Shown here one piece after another: positions 25,105 to 34,799 of a stretch of 64,000 bases of DNA. The notes beneath the pieces were generated by a model, which made no database searches, was not told where the DNA came from, and saw only the letters and a list, made by a program, of their open reading frames with translations. Both the position numbers and the translations under genes were made by a program. The DNA comes from Clostridia bacterium (lineage in GTDB: Bacteria; Bacillota; Clostridia; Oscillospirales; Acutalibacteraceae), in contig JAFQCR010000028.1 of NCBI GenBank assembly GCA_017416345.1, forward strand, positions 35,368-99,367. Reading direction: 5' to 3'. Numbering within the stretch: the stretch's first letter is position 1; each line of letters starts with the position of its first letter.

Positions 25105-26883
25105 ATGAAGATACTCGTTAAAAGAGCACTATTCCTGATACTGTCCCTATGCATTTTAATAACGCTTTTTTCCTGCGGCTCGGATGACGGCTCAAAGCCG
25201 TCCGACGAGGCAAAGAAGATTATCTCAACCGACGACATTTCCTTCACTAACGCCGAAGGCAAGGCCACCTTTAACATTGTCCGGGCGGAAAGTGAAAATG
25301 AAAAAACGGGGCCGGTTGCGGTCGATATTTTCAAAAAATACAAGGAGCTTCATAAGGCTGCACCCAAGCAGATGACCGATTCCGACGACGGCACCGACTG
25401 CCGTGAGATACTTGTCGGCGACTGTGACCGTGAGGCATCACGTCAGGTCAAAAAGCTGTTTGAGATCGACGGTAGCGGCAGAGATTCCGATTTTATTATC
25501 TGCTCGGTCGGTGACGATATAGTCATCCGGGGCGGCTGTGAGGCCTCGCTGAAGGCGGCGGGTCAGTATTTTATCGAAAACTTTTTGCCAACCGATGTCA
25601 AGGGTGGCATATACTACCACCACAAGGGCAATGAGGCAGGTCTTACGGTCTGCAGTATCTCGGATGTTTCAAAATTCACCGTCGTCCGTCCGATATACAA
25701 CGTGTCATACCTCACCCAATGCGAGACCGATAAGCTGATAGATGTCCTTTACAAAAAGACCGGCTATGAGGTGTCTGTCATTCACGATAACACCTCGGTT
25801 TATAAAAACGTTGACGCACACATCAAGGGTGTGCTTGAGCCGACCGCCATTACCGAGTATGAGATAATCATCGGCAACTCTCAACGTGACGGTGTCAAAA
25901 AAATCGGCGTTGCATATAACTATGAGATCCGCATCGAGGGCACGAAAATATACCTCAACGGCGGCAGTCCCTATGCCACCGCAATGGCAGTTTCGGAATT
26001 TATAAAAATTGTCGAGAACAATTCCGCTATTGACAGCAGTATGTCGGTATTAAACGGCAACTATAACAACGTTGTAAAGTCCTACGACACCAAAACAAGC
26101 TACCGTCCCGTTTGGTGGGATGAGTTTAACGGTACCGAAATTGACGAAAGCAAGTGGCACGTTGCCTGGGGTGCTAAGGGCGGCGTTTCGGTCGATGGAA
26201 AGACCTGCTACCGTGGAAACAAAGAACTGAAAAACAACTACGTCAAGGACGGAAAGCTGTACATCGAAGCGGTCGAGACCGAGGACGCCTACTACGGCGG
26301 AATGCTCAAGACCGACAGTACTATGGAATTTTTGTATGGCTTCCTTGAAATTTCGGACGTTCACCCCAAGGGCAACGGCTTTTGGACGGCGCTCTGGACG
26401 GTCTCAAAATCGGGCAAGTACAACAAGGAAATGTGGTACAGCGAGACCGATATTGACGAGTCATTCGGCGAAGGTAACATGATAAAGGGCAACCTTTGGG
26501 CGTGGCCGACCTCACACGGACGGTTTATGAATAACCTGAACAACGGCCGTGCCGATACCGTGAAGGACCACGGCGAATACAACACCGATGACCCCAGAGG
26601 ACTTTGGATGGACTTCCACACCTACGGCTTTGAGTGGGTCGACAACAAGACCATTCGTTTTACCATCGACGGCTATGTATGGCGTGAGACCGAGCTGCAG
26701 GAGGAAGAGCTGCAGAAGGTATATGCTCAGTATATGGTTCTGCAGATCAGTATGGCCACCGCCTTTGAGTCACGGGGGCTTGTCACGCAGGATGAATGGC
26801 ATTGGAAAAACACCAATAAATTTATCGTTGACTGGATATACCTTTACCAGAAGGACGGTCACGGTCTTTTGAGATACAGATAA
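25105..26883 (+). CDS. GH16 glycoside hydrolase lipoprotein
   Basis: A 592-residue surface lipoprotein. The signal peptide ends in the lipobox LFSC at Cys24. Residues about 40-320 form a region like the N-terminal non-catalytic domain of alpha-glucuronidases and hexosaminidases (EILVGDCDREASRQV, SDFIICSVGDDIVIRGG). Residues about 335-592 are the GH16 domain, starting at WWDEFNGTEIDESKWH and with the catalytic ETDIDE near 449. It should cleave an external beta-glucan or galactan. The combination of these two domains is unusual. GGAGG precedes the ATG, and a strong terminator follows. Confidence 0.9.
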   Translation: MKILVKRALFLILSLCILITLFSCGSDDGSKPSDEAKKIISTDDISFTNAEGKATFNIVRAESENEKTGPVAVDIFKKYKELHKAAPKQMTDSDDGTDCREILVGDCDREASRQVKKLFEIDGSGRDSDFIICSVGDDIVIRGGCEASLKAAGQYFIENFLPTDVKGGIYYHHKGNEAGLTVCSISDVSKFTVVRPIYNVSYLTQCETDKLIDVLYKKTGYEVSVIHDNTSVYKNVDAHIKGVLEPTAITEYEIIIGNSQRDGVKKIGVAYNYEIRIEGTKIYLNGGSPYATAMAVSEFIKIVENNSAIDSSMSVLNGNYNNVVKSYDTKTSYRPVWWDEFNGTEIDESKWHVAWGAKGGVSVDGKTCYRGNKELKNNYVKDGKLYIEAVETEDAYYGGMLKTDSTMEFLYGFLEISDVHPKGNGFWTALWTVSKSGKYNKEMWYSETDIDESFGEGNMIKGNLWAWPTSHGRFMNNLNNGRADTVKDHGEYNTDDPRGLWMDFHTYGFEWVDNKTIRFTIDGYVWRETELQEEELQKVYAQYMVLQISMATAFESRGLVTQDEWHWKNTNKFIVDWIYLYQKDGHGLLRYR

Positions 26884-26885
26884 GA

Positions 26886-26917
26886 AAAGCCTTCCGATCG
26901 GTCGATCGGAAGGCTTT
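26886..26917. terminator. Bidirectional terminator
   Basis: A perfect 14-base stem, AAAGCCTTCCGATC with GATCGGAAGGCTTT around a GGTC loop, lies between the convergent GH16 and DUF308 genes. Confidence 0.9.
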
Positions 26918-26927
26918 GTTTTGCTGA

Positions 26928-27551
26928 TTACTTCTGTTCGTCCTCGGTGGGAGCGGGATCTGCGGGAGGAAGCTCGGTAAGACCGGTCTCCTCGGTCGGC
27001 TTGTCCTTGGAGGCTTTTTTGGCCTTCTTGGACACCCAAATGCTTGAGAACAGGTCGGTTGAGCCGCTGTAAACAAGACCCACGCCGATAAGGATCGTGA
27101 TGACCTTGGCAGTCTCCAAAGCGCAGATTATCATAATAACGCCGAAGATGATGTTGATGGCGGCAAGGATGAGCAGAGGCTTCCAGCCATCCATCTTAAG
27201 TCTTAAAATATCAAGGCCGTTCTGAAGCTTTTTAACACCGCTGATGGTGATCATTGCGCCCAAAGCCACAGGTACGAGCGATATAACAACATCCTTTTTG
27301 GCCAGAAGGATGATTCCGACCACCAACGCAACAACGCCGAAAACAAGGTCGTTGCGGTAAAAATGCAATGCAATATCCTTTTTGAAGTAGTTGTAAAATT
27401 CAATGACCGCCACAACAAACATGGCTGCAGCCAGCACATAAGCGATCATTTCGTTGACGGCATCAGGGAAGAAGATGAGCACACCGCCCAAAACCACCCA
27501 TACCGCCGAGGTGAGGATAGATTCCCAGCTTACTTTTTTTAAAGGTTCCAT
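26928..27551 (-). CDS. DUF308/HdeD-like membrane protein
   Basis: A 207-residue protein with about six transmembrane helices in paired repeats (for example WVVLGGVLIFFPDAVNEMI, DLVFGVVALVVGIILLA and INIIFGVIMIICALE), the pattern of the DUF308/HdeD family. The last 40 residues are a charged cytoplasmic tail (KKAKKASKDKP) ending in Pro/Glu-rich sequence. Family members are linked to stress responses but have no defined activity. GGAGG lies before the ATG, with its own promoter. Confidence 0.85.
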   Translation of the reverse strand: MEPLKKVSWESILTSAVWVVLGGVLIFFPDAVNEMIAYVLAAAMFVVAVIEFYNYFKKDIALHFYRNDLVFGVVALVVGIILLAKKDVVISLVPVALGAMITISGVKKLQNGLDILRLKMDGWKPLLILAAINIIFGVIMIICALETAKVITILIGVGLVYSGSTDLFSSIWVSKKAKKASKDKPTEETGLTELPPADPAPTEDEQK

Positions 27552-27578
27552 AGTTTTTTGACCTCCTTTTATATCTTT

Positions 27579-27607
27579 ATTTTACCAATTATGTCACCGT
27601 TTGTCAA
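27579..27607 (-). promoter_or_regulatory. Promoter of the DUF308 gene
   Basis: Minus strand: TTGACA (27602-27607), 17-base spacer, TAAAAT (27579-27584). Confidence 0.82.
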
Positions 27608-27636
27608 TAGGGCAGAGCGCTGTTCCAAGCCGTTTC

Positions 27637-27665
27637 TTGACAACCGACGGCGGTGAGATTATAAT
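27637..27665 (+). promoter_or_regulatory. Consensus promoter of the comEC operon
   Basis: TTGACA (27637-27642), 17-base spacer, TATAAT (27660-27665): a perfect vegetative consensus, 35 bases before the comEC start. Confidence 0.88.
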
Positions 27666-27700
27666 AATAGAGTATAAATATAAGTGATGGGAGCGGCGCT

Positions 27701-29905
27701 ATGCGGAGAACGGCTTTGCCTTGTGCGGCGGTGCTGGTTGCCGTTGCGGCTTTGTTTTATATTTTCGGCTTCGGTTTTACCCTTTTGGTCGGTTCCGTGC
27801 TTTGTGTTGCCGCAGGCATCTGTGCCTTTTGGGGCAAGCGCAAGGGGTTTGGTCTGCGTTCTGCTGTGGTATTGCTGATCGGTGCCGCTTATTGCCTTTA
27901 TGTCTGCAATGTTACCGCCGTTAAGCTGTTCAGAGACGAGGCGCTGATAGGAAAGACCCATACTGTCACGGTGCGTGTGACCGAGGAGCCTCAAAAGACC
28001 GACAGCTTCGGTGAATTTGAGGTTGAGACCACGGGTGACAACGGCTTTGACCAAGGGCTTTCGGGCAAGGTGCGGTTTTATATTACTATGTTTTCGTCAG
28101 ATGAGGCCTTCAATGCCTTGGAGGGCGACATTTTAAGTGCGACCGTGACCTTCGGGCCGCTTGAGGTCGGTCAGCGCAGTTTTGATTATCCCAAGTCGAT
28201 ATTCGTTTCGGCTGAGGCGACCGATGTTAAAATAATCGGGCACAAGGAATCGCTTTACACCCGTTGTATCGATGTCCGCCGTGCGGTCAGAAACCGTATA
28301 CACAGCTACACGAATGGCGATAACGCCGCCATTTTGGAAGGACTTTTGCTGGGCGGCACAGGGTCGATGAGCCGTGAGCTTGACCATTGCTTCAAAGTGG
28401 TCGGTGTCAAGCACATTACCGCTGTTTCGGGTATGCATATCGGTGCATTCTGTATGATGACGGTCACGGTGCTGTCACTCTTTATGCATCGGCGCAAGGC
28501 TTCTCTTATCGCAATATTTCCTATGCTGCTGGCCGTTATGCTGGCAGGATTAAGTCCGTCGGCCGTCAGGGCAGGGATCATGTGCTCGCTCACGCTGTTG
28601 GCCAACTGCCTGCTCAAAAAGACCGATCCGCTAAATTCCTTGGGACTTGCCGTTATGTGTATGCTGGCGGTCAATCCGTTTTATGTCTGCAGCTTGAGCT
28701 TTCAGCTTTCGTGCAGTGCAACGGCAGGTGTTATTCTGGTGTCGACATTTGCCAATCGGTTGGCCGAGCGCATAGTCAAAATACAGGTGCCGTATGTTAC
28801 CGCTATTCTGCACGGCATCGTGCTGGTGTTTGTTCAATCGGTGGGAGCCGTGCTTTGCACCCTGCCGTTTCAGATTGTAGCCTTCGGTTTTGTTTCGGTC
28901 ATAGCACCGCTTTCAAGTGTGCTGGTATGTGCGGCCGCAGTTTATGCCATGACGGTGACCATAATCGCAGTTTCGCTAAGCTTTATCCCGCTCTTGGATC
29001 AGCTTGCGGTATTTGTGTTTTGGATACCCGACCTTTTGGCAAGCTACATAAGGGTCACGGTGACGGCGCTGGCTGAAATACCGTTTGCTTATATCCCGTT
29101 CGGAAGTAACTACGCAATGCTGTGGATGGCCTTGTCGTTAGGGTTTGTCGCCACCTGGGTGTTCCTTGATAAGGTGGGCGGCAAAAGGATGGTGGCTTTG
29201 GCTGTTACGGCTTTGCTGTTGGTTTCATTATGGACCGAAGTTTTGCTCTCAAACGGTAAGACTGAGGTCGGCGTGGTCGATACGGGTAACGGTCTGTGCG
29301 CCGTGGTGTCGTTTAACCGAAAATGTATAATCATCGGCTGCGGTGACGATTATTCCGACCGCTATGCCGTGCGTGAATACCTAAACAGCCGAGGCATCAC
29401 CACCGTTGAGGCTCTGCTGATACCGAGCGACACAGAGGTCTGCTTTGAAGGATATAAAGGACTCAAAAACGAGATAGACCCTAAGCGCACCGTTGTCCCG
29501 AAAGGTGTTTTTGAGGCCTCGGAATTTGACTGCGAGATTTTAGAGGCAGACGACGGTCAGATGCTTGATGTTGGGATCAAAAATATGACGGCAAGGGCGG
29601 TCAAAACGCAGTACGGCTGTGTGTTTGAAATTACGCACAACGGTCGCAAGGCGGTTATCGGCGCAGAAAACTATGATGCAAGGGCGCTCAAGATAACCGA
29701 TGCCGATATTCTGGTTTCGGGACGTGCTTTGCCGCAAAATATAAATGCCAAAATGATATTGGTCTCAAGCGATGCCGAATTTATGGCATCGGTCAAAGAC
29801 CTTGATATGACCGTGACCGCAGGACGGGATGTTTGGGTCAAGTTTATTGATGGAAAAGGAATGACGCTGTATGCAGGACAAGACGAAAACCGCATATTTG
29901 AGTGA
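27701..29905 (+). CDS. comEC: ComEC/Rec2 DNA channel protein with degenerate C-terminal domain
   Basis: A 734-residue inner-membrane protein. Residues 1-60 are hydrophobic, followed by a DUF4131-like extracytoplasmic domain, then the Competence domain with the signature ITAVSGMHIG near 240 and AGLSPSAVRAGIM near 285, and many helices to about 510. In ComEC this channel passes single-stranded DNA inward. The final 210 residues occupy the place of the metallo-beta-lactamase nuclease domain (GVVDTGNGLCAVV) but contain no HxHxDH motif, so that activity is probably lost. holA overlaps its end by 35 bases, as comEC-holA adjacency is common in Firmicutes. Confidence 0.92.
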   Translation: MRRTALPCAAVLVAVAALFYIFGFGFTLLVGSVLCVAAGICAFWGKRKGFGLRSAVVLLIGAAYCLYVCNVTAVKLFRDEALIGKTHTVTVRVTEEPQKTDSFGEFEVETTGDNGFDQGLSGKVRFYITMFSSDEAFNALEGDILSATVTFGPLEVGQRSFDYPKSIFVSAEATDVKIIGHKESLYTRCIDVRRAVRNRIHSYTNGDNAAILEGLLLGGTGSMSRELDHCFKVVGVKHITAVSGMHIGAFCMMTVTVLSLFMHRRKASLIAIFPMLLAVMLAGLSPSAVRAGIMCSLTLLANCLLKKTDPLNSLGLAVMCMLAVNPFYVCSLSFQLSCSATAGVILVSTFANRLAERIVKIQVPYVTAILHGIVLVFVQSVGAVLCTLPFQIVAFGFVSVIAPLSSVLVCAAAVYAMTVTIIAVSLSFIPLLDQLAVFVFWIPDLLASYIRVTVTALAEIPFAYIPFGSNYAMLWMALSLGFVATWVFLDKVGGKRMVALAVTALLLVSLWTEVLLSNGKTEVGVVDTGNGLCAVVSFNRKCIIIGCGDDYSDRYAVREYLNSRGITTVEALLIPSDTEVCFEGYKGLKNEIDPKRTVVPKGVFEASEFDCEILEADDGQMLDVGIKNMTARAVKTQYGCVFEITHNGRKAVIGAENYDARALKITDADILVSGRALPQNINAKMILVSSDAEFMASVKDLDMTVTAGRDVWVKFIDGKGMTLYAGQDENRIFE

Positions 29906-30938
29906 AAGTGATTTAAGGGCCAACCTGAAATCGGGCAACCTTGCCCCGTGCTATCTTATTTTCGGCGAGGAGCATTATCTGATAAAAACCTACGTTGAAA
30001 AGATGGTGAAGACGGCCGTTTCGGCATTTGAGGATTTCAACATCAGCCGTTTTGACGGTAAGACCCCCATCCAGGAGGTCTATGATGCCGTGCAGAGCTT
30101 CCCGATGATGACCGACCGCAAGATAGTAACGCTGTGCGACTATCCTTTTGACAAAGCCTCCTCGGCCGAGGCCGAAAAGCTTTATGAAATGCTTTCCGAT
30201 ATGCCGGGCACCACCGTTTTTGTTATGTGGTTTGAAACGGTCGAGATCAACCCCAAGAAGCCGGGTGATAAATTTTCTAAATTGATGAAGGCTGTCCGTG
30301 AGGCAGGGGGAGAGGTCTGCTGCTTGGGTCGCAGGACCGAGGGCGAGATCGTCAAAATGCTGCAGTCGGGTGCCGCACGCAGACTTTGCAGGATCGACGC
30401 TTCGGCGGCAAGATATATGATAGAGACCTGCTCGGACGACCTCTCGACGCTTATAAACGAACTGGAAAAGCTCTGCCTTTTTGTCGGCGAGGGGGGCTAT
30501 ATCACCCGTGAAGAGGTTGACAAGATCTGCTCACGCTCGGTCGAGGCCAGCGTTTACAATGTATCAAAGGCGGTTTTGAGAGGCGATCTGCAGGGTGCCT
30601 GCAAGCTGCTTGACGACCTGTTTTATATGAACACCGACCCTGCCTATATTTTAACCTTTTTGTCGTCGGCTTATGTTGATATCTACCGTGTTTTTGCTGC
30701 ACGCTCCAAGGGCTTGAAGCAGGATACCATCGCCAAGGAGTTTGGCTACGGCAACCTTGCCTTCCGTTTGAACGATGCCGAGCGAAATATGAGAAAATTC
30801 TCCGAGCAGCAGATAACCGATTCGCTCAAATGCCTTTCAAAATGCGATGAAATGATAAAGGGCTCGAGGGTCGACGGCCGCACGGCGCTTGAAAAGACCC
30901 TGGTCGAGCTGACCGTCATTGCGCAGGGGAAACGCTGA
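29871..30938 (+). CDS. holA: DNA polymerase III delta subunit
   Basis: A 355-residue clamp-loader delta subunit that opens the sliding clamp for loading on DNA. The N-terminus has LAPCYLIFGEEHYLIKTYVE, a non-ATPase AAA+ fold, followed by DGKTPIQEVYDAVQSFPMM and MWFETVEINPK, and the C-terminal collar region has VSKAVLRGDLQGACKLLDDL. The start lies inside the end of comEC. It likely provides the replicase with a loader, matching the PolC encoded later in the window. Confidence 0.92.
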   Translation: MQDKTKTAYLSESDLRANLKSGNLAPCYLIFGEEHYLIKTYVEKMVKTAVSAFEDFNISRFDGKTPIQEVYDAVQSFPMMTDRKIVTLCDYPFDKASSAEAEKLYEMLSDMPGTTVFVMWFETVEINPKKPGDKFSKLMKAVREAGGEVCCLGRRTEGEIVKMLQSGAARRLCRIDASAARYMIETCSDDLSTLINELEKLCLFVGEGGYITREEVDKICSRSVEASVYNVSKAVLRGDLQGACKLLDDLFYMNTDPAYILTFLSSAYVDIYRVFAARSKGLKQDTIAKEFGYGNLAFRLNDAERNMRKFSEQQITDSLKCLSKCDEMIKGSRVDGRTALEKTLVELTVIAQGKR

Positions 30939-31534
30939 TGATAACCTTGAAGCAGGCCGTCATTGTTGAGGGCAAGTACGATAAAATAAAGCTGAAAAGC
31001 TTCCTCGATGCCGAGATCTTCACGACCGACGGCTTCGGGATATTCAAAAATAAGGAAAAGGTGCAGATGCTTCGTCGCATTGCCGAGCAAAAGGGGTTGA
31101 TAATCCTCACCGACAGCGATTCGGCAGGCTTTGTGATACGTGGGCATTTAACGGGTGTTATCGACCCTAAATACGTCACCAACGTTTTTGTGCCCGAGAT
31201 AAAGGGCAAGGAAAAGCGCAAAACTCAAAGTTCTGCACAAGGATTATTGGGTGTTGAGGGCTTATCCGGGCAGGTAATATTGGAGGCCTTGAAAAAGGCG
31301 GGAGTCGACCTTGACGGCGGCTGCACGACCGAGCAAAATGACAGAATGACCCACACCGACCTATATAATTTAGGGCTTTCGGGCGGTGCTGATTCCAAGC
31401 AAAAAAGAAAACAGTTGACCGACCGTTTGGCGTTGCCGTCGGGAATGTCGACCAATCAACTGCTCACGGCATTAAACTCGCTTTACACAAGACAGGAACT
31501 GTACGATATTTTTGAAAAGGATGTGTCCAAATGA
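30938..31534 (+). CDS. rnmV: Toprim-domain ribonuclease M5-like protein
   Basis: A 198-residue protein with a toprim fold at the N-terminus: VIVEGKYDKIKL with the catalytic Glu, then LIILTDSDSAGFVIRG with the DxD pair. The C-terminal part contains GLLGVEGLSGQVILEALKKA and matches the region found in RNase M5 relatives. The expected role is final trimming of the 5S rRNA precursor. It is start-stop overlapped with holA and the WYL regulator. Confidence 0.85.
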   Translation: MITLKQAVIVEGKYDKIKLKSFLDAEIFTTDGFGIFKNKEKVQMLRRIAEQKGLIILTDSDSAGFVIRGHLTGVIDPKYVTNVFVPEIKGKEKRKTQSSAQGLLGVEGLSGQVILEALKKAGVDLDGGCTTEQNDRMTHTDLYNLGLSGGADSKQKRKQLTDRLALPSGMSTNQLLTALNSLYTRQELYDIFEKDVSK

Positions 31535-32529
31535 AGACCGATACCATAAGAATTCGGTTGCTCAAGGTGCTTGAGATCCTCAAAAACAACAGCGACAAGG
31601 AGCATCCCATCCCTGCGGCCGATATTCTGGATGAGCTTTCAAAATACGGCATTGAGGCCGAGCGAAAGTCGATATATAAGGACATCGAGGCTTTGCAGGA
31701 GGCGGGCTTTGACGTTGTCAAGACCGGTACGCCCAAAAAGGGCTATTATCTCGCATCAAACGGCTTTGAAATGCCTGAGATAAGCCTCTTGACCGATGCG
31801 GTGCAGTCGGCAGGCTTTATCCCCAAGAAAAAGACCGAACAGCTTGTGCAAAAGCTGCAGGGACTTGTGAGCTGTCATCAGGCGGCCGAGCTGAAATCAA
31901 GAGTTTGCATCGAAAACCGCTCAAAAAGCGGCAATGAGGACATTTATAAAAATATTGATCTTTTAAACACGGCCATAACCCGTCGTCTGCAGGTCAAGAT
32001 AAAATACATTAAAAACAAGCTTGACGGCACCACAGTTTCCGCCACCGTTAAGGAAATGGTGATAAATCCGTATGCCCTTTTGTGGGAGGCCGACCACTAT
32101 TACCTTATCGGCAACAACAAAAAGTATGACAATCTGACCCATTTAAGGGTCGATCGCATTGCCGAGGTCACCGTCACTTCGGAAAAATGCCGCCATTTTT
32201 CCGAGGTCTCGGAGTATAGCCAACGTTTTGACACCGCCGATTATTCACGCAAGGCCTTCAATATGTTCGGCGGAGAAAAGTGCCGTATCGACCTTGAATG
32301 TGACGTTAAATTACTTGATCAGATAACCGATAAATTTACGGGGGACATCTTCATCCGCCACGCAAACGGGGAGCAGACCTTCCGCTTTACCACCGAGGCG
32401 CTGATAAGCGACGGCCTTGTGGGCTGGCTTATGCAGTTCGGTGGTGACATAAAGGTTCTGTCACCCGAAACACTTAAACAAAGCGTGCTCGAAAAGGCAC
32501 AAAGGCTGACCGAAATCTATAACAGTTAA
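31531..32529 (+). CDS. HTH_11/WYL-domain transcriptional regulator
   Basis: A 332-residue regulator. Residues 5-75 form a DeoR-like winged helix (ILDELSKYGIEAERKSIYKD, followed by the EALQEAGFDVV recognition region). Residues about 150-225 form the WYL domain with VINPYALLWEADHYYLIG and LRVDRIAEV, and a WCX-like C-terminal extension follows. WYL domains bind nucleic acids or small ligands. The ATGA overlap with the toprim gene and the 12-base gap to the rhamnosidase gene place it in the operon. It could regulate the rhamnosidase, though this is inference. Confidence 0.9.
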   Translation: MKTDTIRIRLLKVLEILKNNSDKEHPIPAADILDELSKYGIEAERKSIYKDIEALQEAGFDVVKTGTPKKGYYLASNGFEMPEISLLTDAVQSAGFIPKKKTEQLVQKLQGLVSCHQAAELKSRVCIENRSKSGNEDIYKNIDLLNTAITRRLQVKIKYIKNKLDGTTVSATVKEMVINPYALLWEADHYYLIGNNKKYDNLTHLRVDRIAEVTVTSEKCRHFSEVSEYSQRFDTADYSRKAFNMFGGEKCRIDLECDVKLLDQITDKFTGDIFIRHANGEQTFRFTTEALISDGLVGWLMQFGGDIKVLSPETLKQSVLEKAQRLTEIYNS

Positions 32530-32541
32530 AGGTGAATTTCA

Positions 32542-34779
32542 ATGATCTTTAAAGCCGATTGGATAACCTACAAAACGGGTGAATACAAGTCTGCCGATGA
32601 AAAATACGGCAATCCGTCACCCTATTTCCGTAAAAGTTTTCGTATAACAAAGCCTATTAAAAAGGCCACCTTAAATGTGGCGGCTTTGGGCGTTTTTAAG
32701 GCATATTTTAACGGTCAGGCCGTGGCAGAGGACTACCTTTCGCCGGGTTGGGTCGACTACCGCAAAAAACTGCCCTATATTGAGTATGACATCACCGACC
32801 GTGTAAAAGAAAATAACGCTATAGGCATTGTTTTGGGTGACGGTTGGGCGGTCGGTCATCTTGGCTCGACCTACGCCTTCAAGCGCAACGGCTACAGCGA
32901 CCGTATCGAGCTTATGGCAACCGTGCGCATTGAATATCAGGACGGCACAAAGGAGGATATCAACACCGATGACAGTTGGAAGGCTGCCTCGGGTGCTATT
33001 CGCCGCAGTGACATTTATATGGGTGAATATGTTGATTCAAGGCTGGATCTGGGCGATTTTTCGTCACCCGATCATGACGACAGTAAGTGGGATCTTGCCG
33101 AAAAGACTGTGTTCAAATTCAAGCGCAATATGTTCCTTGTAAAGAATGAAATTCCGCTGACGGTGGTCAAGCACAGGCTTTCACCTGAGCTTATTTCCAA
33201 AGCCTCAAATACATATATTTGCGATTTTAAGCAGAATTTTGCAGGTGTTGTGAGCTGTGACATAAAGGGTGCGCCCGACACCGTGGTGACCTTCCGCTAC
33301 GGCGAGATGATGGACGGCGACAAGGTCTACCGTGAAAACCTCCGTAAGGCCGAAGCGACCGATACCTTTATTGTGGGGGAAAAGGCGGAATATCACTTCC
33401 GTCCGTTGTTTACCTACCACGGCTTCCGCTATATGGAAATAACCGTTGAGGGCAATGCCGAGATCACCAACATAGTCGGCGAAAGTATGTATTCCGACCT
33501 TAAGGCGGTGGGCGATTTTTCCAGCTCGGACGAGGTCGTCAACAAGGTCTTCCAAAATGCGCTCTGGAGCCAGCGTGACAACTTTATCAACCTGCCGACC
33601 GACTGCCCTCAGCGTGACGAGCGCTTGGGTTGGGTGGGAGATTCGCAGATCTTCTGTCAAACCGCAATGTATAATATGGATTGCCGTCAGTTTTATAAAA
33701 AGCACCTTGCCGATATCCGTGATGCACAGCTTGGTAACGGTGCCGTGCCTGCCGTGGCGCCCGTGCCGCCCGTCGGCTACAATTATTACACGGGCTACGA
33801 TGCTCCCGCAGGCTGGAGTGAGGCCATTATGGTCATCCCGTGGACGCATTATAAAATGTACGGCGATAAGTCGGTCATCAGGGATAATCTCCCCAATGCC
33901 AAGCGGTTGCTGGAGTATTACCTTGCCGATTCCGAAGGCTTTTTACGTGACGGACTGCACGGATACGGTGATTGGCTGAGCGTAAATGAGGTCACCGACA
34001 AGGGTGTTGTGACCAACCTTTATTTTGCTTATGCCGCCCGTCTCACGGCCGAAATGTGCCGTGTGATAGGGGACAGCGAGGCCGAAAAATACGACCGATT
34101 GTTTGAAGACGTAAAGTCCGCCTTCAGAGCAAAATATCTCACGGCCGACGGCAAAATCTTCAGCGACACCCAAAGCGCATATATTCTGGCGTATAGCTTC
34201 GGTGGTATTACCGCCGACGAGGCAAAGCCGCAGTTGATACGCAAATTCAAGGAGTCCAACGGCTTTTTGACCACGGGCTTCCTCGGTGTAAAATACCTTT
34301 TGCCCACGCTTTGTGAGTTGGGACTTGTTGATCTGGCCTACAAGCTCATCACCAACCGTGAGTATCCCGGCTGGGGCTACTCGGTTATGAACGGTGCCAC
34401 CACTATATGGGAGCGCTGGAACAGTTACACCAAGGAGGGCGGCATATCCAAGGAGGGTATGAACTCGTTCAACCATTATTCCTTGGGCTCGTGCGTTGAG
34501 TGGATGTATGAGTATGTTTTAGGTATCCGACCCGATGCACCCGGCTTCAAACGAATGGAACTCAAGCCGTATTTCGACCCCACCCACAGCATCACCCACG
34601 CCAAGGGTCACTACGACACCGATTTCGGCAGGGTAGAGGCCGAATGGAAATATGAGAACGGCAAATACACCTACACCGTTATCATTCCTAAAGAGATCGA
34701 AGCCGAGGTTACCTTCCCCAACGCCGAAACAGTCGACGAGACCCACGAAGGCACCGTGCATACTTATGTTTTGAAATAA
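32542..34779 (+). CDS. Alpha-L-rhamnosidase, GH78
   Basis: A 745-residue GH78 enzyme without signal peptide. Domain order: N-terminal carbohydrate-binding domains (FRKSFRITKPIKKATLNVAA, VAEDYLSPGWVDYRKKL), a concanavalin-like domain with FRYGEMMDGD, the (alpha/alpha)6 barrel with the catalytic region DCPQRDERLGWVGDSQ and TTIWERWNSY, and a C-terminal beta domain. It removes terminal rhamnose from plant glycosides or pectin, probably in the cytoplasm. It follows the WYL regulator closely, suggesting local control. Confidence 0.93.
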   Translation: MIFKADWITYKTGEYKSADEKYGNPSPYFRKSFRITKPIKKATLNVAALGVFKAYFNGQAVAEDYLSPGWVDYRKKLPYIEYDITDRVKENNAIGIVLGDGWAVGHLGSTYAFKRNGYSDRIELMATVRIEYQDGTKEDINTDDSWKAASGAIRRSDIYMGEYVDSRLDLGDFSSPDHDDSKWDLAEKTVFKFKRNMFLVKNEIPLTVVKHRLSPELISKASNTYICDFKQNFAGVVSCDIKGAPDTVVTFRYGEMMDGDKVYRENLRKAEATDTFIVGEKAEYHFRPLFTYHGFRYMEITVEGNAEITNIVGESMYSDLKAVGDFSSSDEVVNKVFQNALWSQRDNFINLPTDCPQRDERLGWVGDSQIFCQTAMYNMDCRQFYKKHLADIRDAQLGNGAVPAVAPVPPVGYNYYTGYDAPAGWSEAIMVIPWTHYKMYGDKSVIRDNLPNAKRLLEYYLADSEGFLRDGLHGYGDWLSVNEVTDKGVVTNLYFAYAARLTAEMCRVIGDSEAEKYDRLFEDVKSAFRAKYLTADGKIFSDTQSAYILAYSFGGITADEAKPQLIRKFKESNGFLTTGFLGVKYLLPTLCELGLVDLAYKLITNREYPGWGYSVMNGATTIWERWNSYTKEGGISKEGMNSFNHYSLGSCVEWMYEYVLGIRPDAPGFKRMELKPYFDPTHSITHAKGHYDTDFGRVEAEWKYENGKYTYTVIIPKEIEAEVTFPNAETVDETHEGTVHTYVLK

Positions 34780-34799
34780 GGCTACCTATAAAACCGATT

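Noticed and set aside
33205-33849. Minus-strand frame within the rhamnosidase gene
   Set aside because: Overlaps conserved GH78 motifs on the plus strand and has no family features.
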